This document shows, in pieces, positions 1 to 8,342 of a stretch of DNA of 64,000 bases (within the stretch, counting starts at the first letter, position 1; every line of letters starts with the position of its first letter). Both the position numbers and the translations under genes were made by a program. Location: contig JASFMY010000011.1 in NCBI GenBank assembly GCA_050117315.1, forward strand, positions 19,155-83,154, in the 5' to 3' direction. The notes beneath the pieces were generated by a model, which worked only from the letters and a program-made list of their open reading frames with translations, ran no database searches and was not told the DNA's origin. Origin of the DNA: JANQIV01 sp050117315 (lineage in GTDB: Bacteria > Bacteroidota > Ignavibacteria > Ignavibacteriales > Melioribacteraceae).

Positions 1-45
1 ATCTCTATAATTGTTATGAATAGAAATGATATTACTTAATAAAAA

Positions 46-1116
46 ATGAAAATATTAATTTTACCTAGATATGATTTTTCAGGAGCAAGCAGTCGATATC
101 GGTTATATCAATATATTCCATTTCTTTCGGAACAAGGCCATGAAGTTTTTGTGAAACCTCTCTTAGGTGAAGACTATATTAAATATTTATATAATAATAA
201 GATGTCGCTACCTTTTGCTGAAATTATTAAAGGATATTTTCAAAGAATATTTATCTTATTAAATAAAAATAAGTATGATATAATTTGGTTGCAGCAAGAA
301 GCTTTTCCATGGATTCCTTCGTGGTTTGAGAAATTTTTTTGGGAATCAAAACCTAAACTTGTTACAGATTATGATGATGCCTTTTTTCATAGATATGACG
401 ATCATAAATCGCAATTTGTACGATCAATCCTTGGGAAAAAGATAGATTCAATCATGTCTTATGCAGATTTAATATTAGCAGGCAACGAATATTTAGCTGA
501 AAGAGCAAAGAAAAATAACAAAGAAAAAAACATAAAAATCTTTCCTACAGTGGTTGATATAAATAAATTTAAGTTTATCGAAAATAAGAAAGATTCAATA
601 TTTACCATAGGCTGGATAGGTACACCATCAACTGAAAAATATATTTATGAAATTGAAGACGTCATTAAGGAAATATCTAAGGATAGAGATGTTAAATTTG
701 TATTATTGGGAGCAAATAACATAAACATCGAAAGTTCAATTCTGGAAATCAAAAAATGGGAAGAGTCTACAGAAATAGTTGAGATTTCTAAATTTGATGT
801 TGGTGTCATGCCGTTGCCTGACAACCCCTGGGAAAGAGGGAAGTGCGGTTTTAAATTGATTCAATATCTTGCTTGCGGAATTCCTGTTATTGGTTCGCCG
901 GTAGGAGTGAATAGTAAAATTATCGTTGATGGAGAAAATGGTTTCCAAGCAAAAAATAGTTTTGAATGGATTAATTATATAAAAACTCTCAAAAATGATC
1001 CAAGCTTAAGAAAAAAAATGAGTATCGCAGGACGAAAACTTGTGGAAGAGAAATATTCTTTGCAAAATAACAGCTTAAAATTAATCGAATATTTTAATAC
1101 TCTTGTTCAGGAGTGA
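46..1116 (+). CDS. Glycosyltransferase, GT4-like (group 1)
   Basis: A 356-residue glycosyltransferase that probably adds a sugar to a surface glycan in the cytoplasm. The N-terminus has the SGASSRYR stretch seen in GT4 enzymes, and the C-terminal half (about residues 250-290) carries a conserved nucleotide-sugar-binding region with GFKLIQYLACGIPVIGSPVG. No membrane segment is visible. It overlaps or abuts the next glycosyltransferase, and a polysaccharide cluster follows, so it is likely part of the same operon. Donor and acceptor cannot be told from the sequence. The start ATG follows an AT-rich stretch without a clear ribosome binding site. The 45 bases upstream are too short to call a gene. 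Confidence 0.85.
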   Translation: MKILILPRYDFSGASSRYRLYQYIPFLSEQGHEVFVKPLLGEDYIKYLYNNKMSLPFAEIIKGYFQRIFILLNKNKYDIIWLQQEAFPWIPSWFEKFFWESKPKLVTDYDDAFFHRYDDHKSQFVRSILGKKIDSIMSYADLILAGNEYLAERAKKNNKEKNIKIFPTVVDINKFKFIENKKDSIFTIGWIGTPSTEKYIYEIEDVIKEISKDRDVKFVLLGANNINIESSILEIKKWEESTEIVEISKFDVGVMPLPDNPWERGKCGFKLIQYLACGIPVIGSPVGVNSKIIVDGENGFQAKNSFEWINYIKTLKNDPSLRKKMSIAGRKLVEEKYSLQNNSLKLIEYFNTLVQE

Positions 1117-2303
1117 TGTTGAATAATAAAGATGTTAAAATTTTACATATAATTACATTATTTAGTGTTGGAGGTGCAACGGAGAATACTATATTTACGT
1201 GTGAAGGATTAATTAAGAAAGGTTACAAAGTAGACTTAATTACCGGGCCAAATATTTCTTCCGAAGGAAGTATGTTTGAAACAACTGAAAAAATGGGTAT
1301 ACCCGTATACACATTTAATAATCTTAAAAGACAGATATCTTTGTTTAGTGATTTTGTAGTTTTAATTCAGCTTACAAGTTTTATAAAGAAGAATAGATAT
1401 CATATAGTACACACCCACAGTACCAAAGCAGGAGTTTTAGGCAGAATAGCGGCATGGCTGGCAAGAACACCCATAATTATTCATCATAACCATGCCAATC
1501 CCTATCATAGGTTCCAGAGCTTTTTTGTAAGAAACTTCTATAAACTTGCTGAAAAATTTGCCGGGTATTTTTGTGATATAATTGCATCCGTTACACATAC
1601 AATTGTTAAGGAAATGGTAAAAGACAATCTTGCTCCAAGAGAAAAATTTAGAGTTATAAGAAGTGGTTTTGATATTGAAAAATTCAGACATTTTGATAAT
1701 TCAAATGATAACTTGGTTAAAAAAAAATACGGTATAACTAAAGACAATATTTTAATAGGTAAAATTGCACGTCTCTCGGTTATTAAAGGACATATATATT
1801 TATTAAAAGCTTTCGAAAAAGTCAGTAAAGAAATTCCAAACGCTAAACTGATCTTAATAGGAAGCGGTGAAAATAAGGAACTATTGGAACAATTTATTAA
1901 TGAAAAGAAACTAAATGAAAAAGTGATTTTTACCGGGCTAATTCCGCCGGATGAAATTCCATCCATAATTTCTATTTTAGATATTGTTGCTCATACTGCT
2001 TTGCTTGAAGGATTGCCGCGTGTTTTTACCCAATCAATGCTGATGGGCAAGCCCGTTATTGCTTTCGATCTCGACGGCGCGCATGAAGTTATTGAAGACG
2101 GAAAGAACGGTTATTTAATTGAGCCGTTAAATATTAACATGTTGTCTGACAGGATAATTGAGTTGGTATCAGATATCTCCAAAGCAAGAGAGTTCGGTAA
2201 TTATGCTAAAAACAATATAAAAGATGATTTCACAATAGAAGCAATGGTAGAAAATAATCATAAGCTTTATCAGGAATTAATAAATAAAAAACTGCTTAAT
2301 TAG
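1116..2303 (+). CDS. Glycosyltransferase family 4
   Basis: A GT4 enzyme of about 395 residues. The N-domain has a VHTHSTKAGVLGRIAA segment (about residues 97-112) typical of capsule and teichuronic acid transferases. The C-domain has EGLPRVFTQSMLMGKPVIAF followed by DGAHEVIEDGKNGYLI (about 297-335), the donor-binding signature with its Glu. ATG 1116 overlaps the previous stop (TGATG); an in-frame GTG at 1113 is an alternative start. Coupling to the upstream glycosyltransferase implies co-translation in the polysaccharide operon. Sugar specificity is unknown. Confidence 0.88.
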   Translation: MLNNKDVKILHIITLFSVGGATENTIFTCEGLIKKGYKVDLITGPNISSEGSMFETTEKMGIPVYTFNNLKRQISLFSDFVVLIQLTSFIKKNRYHIVHTHSTKAGVLGRIAAWLARTPIIIHHNHANPYHRFQSFFVRNFYKLAEKFAGYFCDIIASVTHTIVKEMVKDNLAPREKFRVIRSGFDIEKFRHFDNSNDNLVKKKYGITKDNILIGKIARLSVIKGHIYLLKAFEKVSKEIPNAKLILIGSGENKELLEQFINEKKLNEKVIFTGLIPPDEIPSIISILDIVAHTALLEGLPRVFTQSMLMGKPVIAFDLDGAHEVIEDGKNGYLIEPLNINMLSDRIIELVSDISKAREFGNYAKNNIKDDFTIEAMVENNHKLYQELINKKLLN

Positions 2304-2309
2304 AGGCAC

Positions 2310-3371
2310 ATGAAAAGAAAAATATTAGTAACGGGTTCTGCCGGATTTATCGGTTTTCATCTTGTAAACGAGTTGTTGTTAAATGGGCTCGAAGTTGTTG
2401 GCATAGATAACATAAATGATTATTACGACATCAACCTTAAACTGGGGAGATTAAATGATGCAGGTATTAATACTGATCAAATAAATTATAATGAAAAAAA
2501 TACGAGCAGTACAAACGAAGCATATACTTTTGTTAAACTCGATATAAATGATAGAGACAATTTAGAATCATTATTTGAAACAGAGAAATTTAATATAGTT
2601 ATTAACGTAGCAGCTCAGCCAGGCGTAAGATACTCTTTAGTTAATCCATATGCTTATGCCGATTCAAACTTATCAGGGTTTTTGAATATTCTTGAAAACT
2701 GCAGAAATTATAATATCGAGCATTTGGTTTTTGCAAGCAGCTCTTCGGTCTACGGGTTAAATGAAACAATTCCATATTCAATCAAAGATAATATTGATCA
2801 TCCTATTAGTCTGTATGCAGCAACAAAAAAAGCTAATGAACTCATGGCTCATTCATACAGCCACTTATTCAGAATACCTGTTACCGGATTAAGATTTTTT
2901 ACGGTATACGGGGAATGGGGCAGACCCGATATGGCTTATTATCTGTTTACAAAAGCTATATATGAGGGAAGTGAGATAAAGGTCTTCAACGGTGGAAATA
3001 TGGAAAGAGATTTTACATACATAGATGATATTGTTAAAGGAGTAGTAAAAGTTGTCGAGTGCCCGGCAAAGGAAAACAGCCAATGGTCGGGTAAAACACC
3101 TGATCCTTCTTCCTCCAGTGCACCGTTTAGATTATACAATATAGGTAACAGTAAGCCGGTAAAACTTATGGATTTTATTGAAGAAATTGAAAATTCCGTC
3201 GGCAAGAAAGCCTTGAAGAAATATTTGCCGATGCAGCCGGGAGATGTAGTAAGAACGTGGGCAGATGTTTCCGAACTGGAAAGAGATTTTGGATATAAAC
3301 CCGACACCCCGCTTAATGTCGGAATCACTAAATTTATTAATTGGTTTAAAGAATTTCATAATATTCAGTAG
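2310..3371 (+). CDS. UDP-glucuronate 4-epimerase (NAD-dependent SDR)
   Basis: Interconverts UDP-glucuronate and UDP-galacturonate to supply precursors for a surface polysaccharide. At 353 residues it has the family's usual length. The nucleotide-binding motif TGSAGFIG lies at about residues 7-14, and the catalytic pair Tyr169/Lys173 sits in YAATKKAN. LRFFTVYG, WGRPDMA, RDFTYIDDIV and the late MQPGDV stretch closely resemble the CapI/LspL group. The segment WSGKTPDPSSSSAP is also characteristic of these uronate epimerases, favouring UDP-GlcA over UDP-Glc. It starts 6 bases after the upstream glycosyltransferase and is followed after 10 bases by a decayed lhgO copy. Confidence 0.9.
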   Translation: MKRKILVTGSAGFIGFHLVNELLLNGLEVVGIDNINDYYDINLKLGRLNDAGINTDQINYNEKNTSSTNEAYTFVKLDINDRDNLESLFETEKFNIVINVAAQPGVRYSLVNPYAYADSNLSGFLNILENCRNYNIEHLVFASSSSVYGLNETIPYSIKDNIDHPISLYAATKKANELMAHSYSHLFRIPVTGLRFFTVYGEWGRPDMAYYLFTKAIYEGSEIKVFNGGNMERDFTYIDDIVKGVVKVVECPAKENSQWSGKTPDPSSSSAPFRLYNIGNSKPVKLMDFIEEIENSVGKKALKKYLPMQPGDVVRTWADVSELERDFGYKPDTPLNVGITKFINWFKEFHNIQ

Positions 3372-3381
3372 ATACTACTGA

Positions 3382-3550
3382 ATGATTTACGACAACGTAG
3401 TCATAGGTGCCGGAATAATAGGTTTATATAATATTTCGGAAAAGTTTCCGGATTTAATGATATTAATCATTGAAAAAGAAAATGATATCTGCAAAACATC
3501 AGACCGGGAACAACAGCGGTGTTATTAATTCTGGGATTTGTCATAAACCA
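3382..3550 (+). pseudogene. 5' fragment of a decayed lhgO copy
   Basis: Starts with ATG and reads an FAD-binding N-terminus (VIGAGIIG, then ILIIEKENDICK) that closely parallels residues 1-41 of the intact lhgO at 5736. About five residues are missing in the middle, and a frameshift follows near 3500. In the shifted frame it continues GNNSGVINSGICHKP, matching GNNSGVIHSGIYYKP of the intact gene. Homology stops near 3550, where the sequence leading into the ATPase gene begins. It resumes after that gene at 4897. Confidence 0.8.
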
Positions 3551-3611
3551 TTATTAGTCTTTGTATGTAAAGACAAAATAGATTATATTTGTCCCTCTCA
3601 ATAGAGATCAA

Positions 3612-4886
3612 ATGAAAGAGAAATTTAAAATAATAATATCGGATTTTATTGAAAGAGAACTTCCTGATGTAATAAACCGCACTTTGGAAATACCTCTTGA
3701 ATCAAAAAAAATTATAACTTTGGTGGGCTCGAGACGTACCGGTAAAACATATTTTTTTTTCTCACTTATAAAAAAAATAAGGCAAAAGGTAAACAAGAGT
3801 TTAGTATTATATATTAATTTTGAAGATGATAGGCTATTCCCTATAAAACTGGAATATCTGAATGTGCTGATAGAAGCTTATTATGAACTCTTTCCGCTAA
3901 ATAGAGAAAAAACCGTTTACTTTTTCTTTGATGAAATTCAAAATGTTCCAAACTGGGAAAAATTTGTAAGAAGAATATATGACACTCTTAATTGCAAGAT
4001 TTATTTAACCGGCTCTTCTTCAAAATTTTTAAGTAAAGAAATTGCAACCTCGCTAAGAGGACGTACGATAAGCTACGAAGTTTTTCCTTTTAGTTTTTAT
4101 GAATTTTTAGAGTATCGAAAAATCGATAAGAATTATTTGATTTCAAGCAATAGATCACAAATTATTAACGCATTCGATTATTATTTATACAATTCCACTT
4201 ATCCCGAATTACTTGAGGCAGGTGAGTTTGAGAAACAAAGCATATTAAAAGAATACCTGGATCTAATTATTTTCCGTGATCTTGTCGAACGTTATAATGT
4301 ATCGAATTTATTTTTAATCAGATACCTGATTAAATTTCTTATGTCCAATGTATCAGATTCCATAAGCATCACAAAAATATATAATGATTTGAAGTCCCAG
4401 GCGATAAAGGTTGCAAAGAACAGCCTGTTTCAATATATAGAATATTTTGAAGACGCTTATATTTTTTTCCCGCTAAAAATTTTCTCAAATAATCTTAGGG
4501 AAGTTCAAAGAAACCCGCAAAAAATATATGTTGTTGATAACGGACTGGTTGATATAGTTTCGTTAGGCAGGAACATAGGAAGAAGATTTGAAAATCTTGT
4601 CTATCTTGAACTGCGAAGAAGAAACAACAATTTATTCTATTTTAAAGCAAAACAAGAAATAGATTTCTGCCTGATGTTTGGTGACGAAATTCAACTAATT
4701 AACGCATCTTATTCTCTTGAAGAAAAGAAAACTAAAGAAAGAGAAATAAGTTCGCTGGTGGAAGGAATGACTTATTTTAACATTGGCAAATCTTTTTTAA
4801 TTACTAATACAGTCGAAGAGCAGATTAAGATTGATAAAAAAACAGTTTTTATAGTTCCATTTTGGAAATGGATTTTAGATAAATAA
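3612..4886 (+). CDS. ATP-binding protein, AAA_14/DUF4143 family
   Basis: A 424-residue P-loop ATPase of the AAA_14 plus DUF4143 type, a widespread and mobile family with poorly defined function. Walker A is GSRRTGKT (39-46). Walker B ends in Asp107-Glu108 within YFFFDEIQNV. The sensor-1-like segment YLTGSSSKFLSKE follows (131-143), then SLRGRTISYEVFPFSFYEFL. The C-terminal half has the DUF4143 pattern RRFENLVYLEL and EIDFC, resembling a PD-(D/E)xK fold. The expected last lysine is replaced (QLINASYSL), as in one known subgroup. It sits between two pieces of a decayed lhgO, so it appears to be a later arrival rather than part of the glycan pathway. Confidence 0.88.
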   Translation: MKEKFKIIISDFIERELPDVINRTLEIPLESKKIITLVGSRRTGKTYFFFSLIKKIRQKVNKSLVLYINFEDDRLFPIKLEYLNVLIEAYYELFPLNREKTVYFFFDEIQNVPNWEKFVRRIYDTLNCKIYLTGSSSKFLSKEIATSLRGRTISYEVFPFSFYEFLEYRKIDKNYLISSNRSQIINAFDYYLYNSTYPELLEAGEFEKQSILKEYLDLIIFRDLVERYNVSNLFLIRYLIKFLMSNVSDSISITKIYNDLKSQAIKVAKNSLFQYIEYFEDAYIFFPLKIFSNNLREVQRNPQKIYVVDNGLVDIVSLGRNIGRRFENLVYLELRRRNNNLFYFKAKQEIDFCLMFGDEIQLINASYSLEEKKTKEREISSLVEGMTYFNIGKSFLITNTVEEQIKIDKKTVFIVPFWKWILDK

Positions 4887-4896
4887 ACACAACGTT

Positions 4897-5010
4897 AAAT
4901 ATGAGATTTGCGGAAAGTTAATCGTAGCAACAAACGAAAATGAATTGCCGGATTTAGATAATATTTACAAAAGAAGAAATGGAAACCTTATTAAAATGAT
5001 TAGACCTTAG
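4897..5010 (+). pseudogene. Internal fragment of the decayed lhgO copy
   Basis: Reads KYEICGKLIVATNENE and then DLDNIYKRRNGNLIKMIRP before a stop. It parallels YDLCGKVIVATNENQ and TLNNIYERGLQNGLENLKII of the intact lhgO (about residues 87-125). Together with the fragment at 3382 it shows that one lhgO copy was broken near codon 60 and lost about 20 codons where the ATPase gene now lies. The rest of the gene (about 270 codons) is missing. Confidence 0.78.
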
Positions 5011-5030
5011 TAATGCACAAGAACGCTGTA

Positions 5031-5048
5031 GTAATAAAACCTTATTAC
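5031..5048. repeat. Left-end palindrome of the IS200-like element (putative)
   Basis: GTAATAA, a 4-base loop, then TTATTAC form a perfect 7-bp hairpin about 70 bases before tnpA. Its right part AACCTTATTAC (5038-5048) is the exact reverse complement of GTAATAAGGTT at 5581-5591, just after tnpA. Subterminal hairpins at both ends are what IS200/IS605-type TnpA recognises, so this is a plausible left end. The exact cleavage site is not determined. Confidence 0.5.
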
Positions 5049-5117
5049 CTGTTATTTTTTGTAAAAACATTTATAACGAATGAGAAGTAATTTACAATAA
5101 ATAAAATGAAGTGAGAG

Positions 5118-5579
5118 ATGAAAATAGAGTACAATAACCTGTATACGCATTTTATCTTTATTACTTTGAACCGAATGCCTCTCATTCAGGAAGTACATAG
5201 AATTCGAATTGAAAAATACATCACCGGTATTGTCAAGAACAATAATTCTAAATTGTATTCAATCTATGCAAACCCGGAACATGTTCATTTCATTATTTCG
5301 CGTTCTCCAAAATTATCGGAAGAATATTTAGCTACAATTATAGCAGAAAGTTCCGAGCGTTTTATAAATGAAAACAAACTATGCACAGACAAGTTTAAAT
5401 GGCAGGATTCAGCGGCCGCGTTTTCAGTATCAAAAGGTGATGTTAATAAGGTCTGTAAATACATACTAAATCAACCTAAACATCATCATAAAATTACTTT
5501 CACTGAGGAGTATGAATCATTTATGAAATTTTGTCAGATGACTTTGAAGCCTATCAATAAAGGCACAAACAACGGCTAA
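5118..5579 (+). CDS. tnpA: IS200/IS605-type Y1 transposase
   Basis: A 153-residue single-domain HUH transposase that cuts and joins single-stranded DNA. The HUH pair is His55 and His57 in PEHVHFII. The candidate nucleophile is Tyr115 in KVCKYILNQPKHH. The C-terminal pattern EEYESFMKFC is common in TnpA proteins of this lineage. Length and motifs look intact, so it may still be active. No tnpB accompanies it. Inverted GTAATAAGGTT sequences flank it, and it sits between the lhgO fossil and the intact lhgO. Confidence 0.9.
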   Translation: MKIEYNNLYTHFIFITLNRMPLIQEVHRIRIEKYITGIVKNNNSKLYSIYANPEHVHFIISRSPKLSEEYLATIIAESSERFINENKLCTDKFKWQDSAAAFSVSKGDVNKVCKYILNQPKHHHKITFTEEYESFMKFCQMTLKPINKGTNNG

Positions 5580-5580
5580 G

Positions 5581-5618
5581 GTAATAAGGTTAGTTTATGA
5601 GAGGAAACTTCGTATTAC
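5581..5618. repeat. Right-end imperfect hairpin of the IS200-like element (putative)
   Basis: Directly after the tnpA stop, GTAATA (5581) pairs with TATTAC (5613-5618) and an inner AGTTT pairs with AAACT, giving an imperfect hairpin with an internal bulge. The first 11 bases are the reverse complement of 5038-5048. This fits the right end of an IS200/IS605-type element. About 117 bases follow before lhgO with no gene recognised. Confidence 0.45.
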
Positions 5619-5735
5619 TAAGGTTAAGACATCAAATAAGGTTTTGTGATTAAGTTTTCCCGTGACTTGTATGAATTGTTGGAACAATTGGATCTAAATT
5701 CAAGAATATGAAATACTTTATGAATCAATAACAAA

Positions 5736-6929
5736 ATGAACCACGACATCACAATCATCGGCGCCGGAATAGTAGGACTCGCTTCCGTATTAAAAATATT
5801 AGAAGCTAAGCCTGATCTTAGAATATTAATTATAGAGAAAGAAAACGACGTCTGCAAACACCAAACAGGAAATAACAGCGGTGTTATTCATTCGGGTATT
5901 TATTACAAACCGGGAAGTTTAAAGGCTGTTAATTGCAGAAAGGGTTATAGTGAATTATTAGAATTTTGTGAAAAGTATGATATTACATATGATCTGTGCG
6001 GCAAAGTTATAGTTGCAACTAATGAGAATCAAATAGAAACTTTGAATAACATTTACGAAAGAGGTCTGCAAAACGGTTTAGAAAATTTAAAGATTATTTC
6101 TGCTGGTGAGTTAAAAGAAATTGAACCGCATGTTAATGGAACAAAAGCAATTTTAGTTCCGCAAACGGGGATTATAGATTTTACTGGTGTTGGAATAAAG
6201 TTGAAAGAGATTTTAGAAGGCCGGAACTGCGAATTTGTTTTTAACCAGGAAGTAAAAAATATTCTTTCTAAAAACGATGAAATAATTATTCACACTACTG
6301 ACACGGAATTTAGATCAAATAAATTAGTTTGTTGCTGCGGTTTGCACTCGGATAGAGTAGCAAAATTTAATAATAAAAATTTACAGATAAGGATCGTCCC
6401 GTTTAGAGGAGAGTATTATAAAATTAAGGAATCAAAGAAGCATCTTGTTAAAAATTTAATTTATCCTGTTCCTGATCCATCATTTCCTTTCCTCGGCGTG
6501 CATTTTACAAGGATGATTAACGGTGATGTTGAAGCCGGTCCCAATGCAGTATTAGCCTTCAAAAGGGAAGGTTATAAAAAAACTTCTTTTAGTTTTAATG
6601 ATACTTTAGAAACATTTAGCTGGCCAGGGTTTAAAATAGTAATAAAAAAATACTGGAAGACAGGATTGGGAGAATTTTACAGATCATTCAGCAAAGCCGC
6701 GTTTGTAAAAGCTTTACAAAATCTTATACCTGAAATTAATAAGGAAGATTTAATTGTAGGAGGTTCCGGAGTAAGAGCACAGGCTTGTGATATCAGCGGC
6801 GGATTAATTGACGATTTCTATTTTGTTGAAAACAAAGATATAGTTCACGTATGTAATGCTCCATCACCTGCCGCTACTTCGTCGTTATCAATCGGCAAAT
6901 TTATTTGCGACAAACTTTTGGGTAATTAA
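5736..6929 (+). CDS. lhgO: L-2-hydroxyglutarate oxidase (FAD-dependent, LhgO/YgaF family)
   Basis: Oxidises L-2-hydroxyglutarate to 2-oxoglutarate, probably passing electrons to the membrane quinone pool. The 397-residue length is typical. The FAD motif is IIGAGIVG (7-14). The family signature NNSGVIHSGIYYKPGSLKA lies at about 49-67, and the late GSGVRAQ and PSPAATSSLSIG segments fit the DAO-fold LhgO group. It stands in a polysaccharide cluster, and its stop directly abuts the phosphoglycosyltransferase start, so it is probably co-transcribed with it. A broken second copy lies 2.3 kb upstream. A related hydroxy-acid oxidase activity cannot be excluded. Confidence 0.85.
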   Translation: MNHDITIIGAGIVGLASVLKILEAKPDLRILIIEKENDVCKHQTGNNSGVIHSGIYYKPGSLKAVNCRKGYSELLEFCEKYDITYDLCGKVIVATNENQIETLNNIYERGLQNGLENLKIISAGELKEIEPHVNGTKAILVPQTGIIDFTGVGIKLKEILEGRNCEFVFNQEVKNILSKNDEIIIHTTDTEFRSNKLVCCCGLHSDRVAKFNNKNLQIRIVPFRGEYYKIKESKKHLVKNLIYPVPDPSFPFLGVHFTRMINGDVEAGPNAVLAFKREGYKKTSFSFNDTLETFSWPGFKIVIKKYWKTGLGEFYRSFSKAAFVKALQNLIPEINKEDLIVGGSGVRAQACDISGGLIDDFYFVENKDIVHVCNAPSPAATSSLSIGKFICDKLLGN

Positions 6930-8333
6930 TTGAATAAAGGTGTTGAAAGAATATTAATTATTACCATGGATTTTATTACCATCAATTTTACATGGGCGTT
7001 TTTCTTTTTCTTCAGAATAGAGTCGGGTTTGTTTATGAAATTTACGGAACCTGAGTTTTTCCTCCCCATGATTGCGGTTTATTTCTATTGGTTAATTGTT
7101 TTTACTTTTGTCGGAATGTACAGAACCTGGTTTGCTGCTTCGAGATATGATGAGTTATCTACTTTATTCAAGTCAACCTTTGTTGGAATCTTTGCCCTTT
7201 TTTTTGTTATTCTTTACGATGATTATGTGCATAATGTTTCTTCATCAAACAGGTTTATAATTTTTATCTACTGGGGTATATTACTCGGTTCTGTTGGTTT
7301 TGGTCGCTTGTTCGTTAGATCACTCCAAAGGAATTTATTGATTAGAGGTTTCGGAAGAAAGAACGCACTTATTATCGGATACAATAAGAAAGCCAACAAT
7401 ATTCATAATACAATAAAGAAATATAGAGCATTGGGACTTGATGTTACTGCTTACGTAGCTGTAAAAAAAGAAAACGTTGGAAGATCTTTTAACGAGATAA
7501 ACGTCGTTGATACTTATGAAAATCTCGGAAAAGTTATTGAAGAGAAATGCATTCAGGAAATAATTATAGCATTGGAAAAGCATGAAGAAGATGTGATGAT
7601 GAGTGTTATTGCAGCTACCGATAATCTTAATATAGGAATGAAAATTGTGCCCGACCTTTATGAAATTATAAGCGGACAAGCAAAGACTAACCAGATATAC
7701 GGTTTCCCTTTGATAGACATAATGCCGCAGCTAATGCCCGAATGGGAAAAAAGATTAAAAAGGCTGCTCGATATTTTTGTTTCACTTTTAATTCTTTTAG
7801 TTTCATCTCCTGTAATATTAATAACTTCTATAGCAATTAGGCTGGATTCGAAAGGACCTGTATTTTATAAACAGGAACGAAGCGGAATGAATGGAAAACC
7901 ATTTAAGATGGTTAAGTTTAGATCAATGGTTCAGGATGCCGAAAAAAAATCCGGACCGGTTTGGTCTCAGAAAGATGATCCGAGAATTACAAAGGTCGGC
8001 AGGATAATAAGAAAAATTAGGGTTGATGAAATACCCCAGATGTTTAATGTGCTTAAAGGCGAAATGAGTCTGGTTGGACCGAGGCCCGAAAGACCTTACT
8101 TTGTTGAAAAACTGTCTAAAGAAATCCCTTTATATAAAAGGAGATTAAAAGTAAGACCCGGTGTTACAGGCTGGGCTCAAGTAAAACATAAATATGATGA
8201 AACAATTGAAGACGTAAAAAATAAATTACGTTATGACCTATTTTATATAGAAAATATTTCTCTTAGATTAGACATTCAAATTCTAATGAGAACAGTCTTT
8301 GTAGTCTTATTTGGTAAAGGCCACTACAGTTAA
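6930..8333 (+). CDS. Polyprenyl-phosphate sugar-phosphate transferase (initiating phosphoglycosyltransferase)
   Basis: Transfers a sugar-1-phosphate to undecaprenyl phosphate, the first membrane step of glycan repeat-unit assembly. The 467-residue architecture is that of WbaP-like enzymes: several N-terminal membrane segments (about 1-130), a Rossmann-like domain (about 140-260), a re-entrant hydrophobic helix after KRLLDIFVSLLIL, then the catalytic domain. That domain has KFRSM (329-333), DEIPQ, SLVGPRPE and RPGVTGWAQV. The start used is TTG directly after the lhgO stop; ATG 6966 is an alternative that would remove 12 residues. No clear Shine-Dalgarno is seen. The sugar is unknown. Confidence 0.9.
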   Translation: MNKGVERILIITMDFITINFTWAFFFFFRIESGLFMKFTEPEFFLPMIAVYFYWLIVFTFVGMYRTWFAASRYDELSTLFKSTFVGIFALFFVILYDDYVHNVSSSNRFIIFIYWGILLGSVGFGRLFVRSLQRNLLIRGFGRKNALIIGYNKKANNIHNTIKKYRALGLDVTAYVAVKKENVGRSFNEINVVDTYENLGKVIEEKCIQEIIIALEKHEEDVMMSVIAATDNLNIGMKIVPDLYEIISGQAKTNQIYGFPLIDIMPQLMPEWEKRLKRLLDIFVSLLILLVSSPVILITSIAIRLDSKGPVFYKQERSGMNGKPFKMVKFRSMVQDAEKKSGPVWSQKDDPRITKVGRIIRKIRVDEIPQMFNVLKGEMSLVGPRPERPYFVEKLSKEIPLYKRRLKVRPGVTGWAQVKHKYDETIEDVKNKLRYDLFYIENISLRLDIQILMRTVFVVLFGKGHYS

Positions 8334-8342
8334 CGGATAAAT

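Noticed and set aside
1..39. Possible 3' end of an upstream gene
   Set aside because: The first frame is open to a TAA at 37-39, but 12 codons without context cannot be told from chance.
1538..1966. 142-codon minus-strand open frame
   Set aside because: Antisense of a clear GT4 gene, with no ribosome site or recognisable domain.
5619..5735. Possible gene remnant before lhgO (frame reading KFSRDLYELLEQLDLNSRI)
   Set aside because: Only about 19 codons before a stop, no start and no identifiable family.
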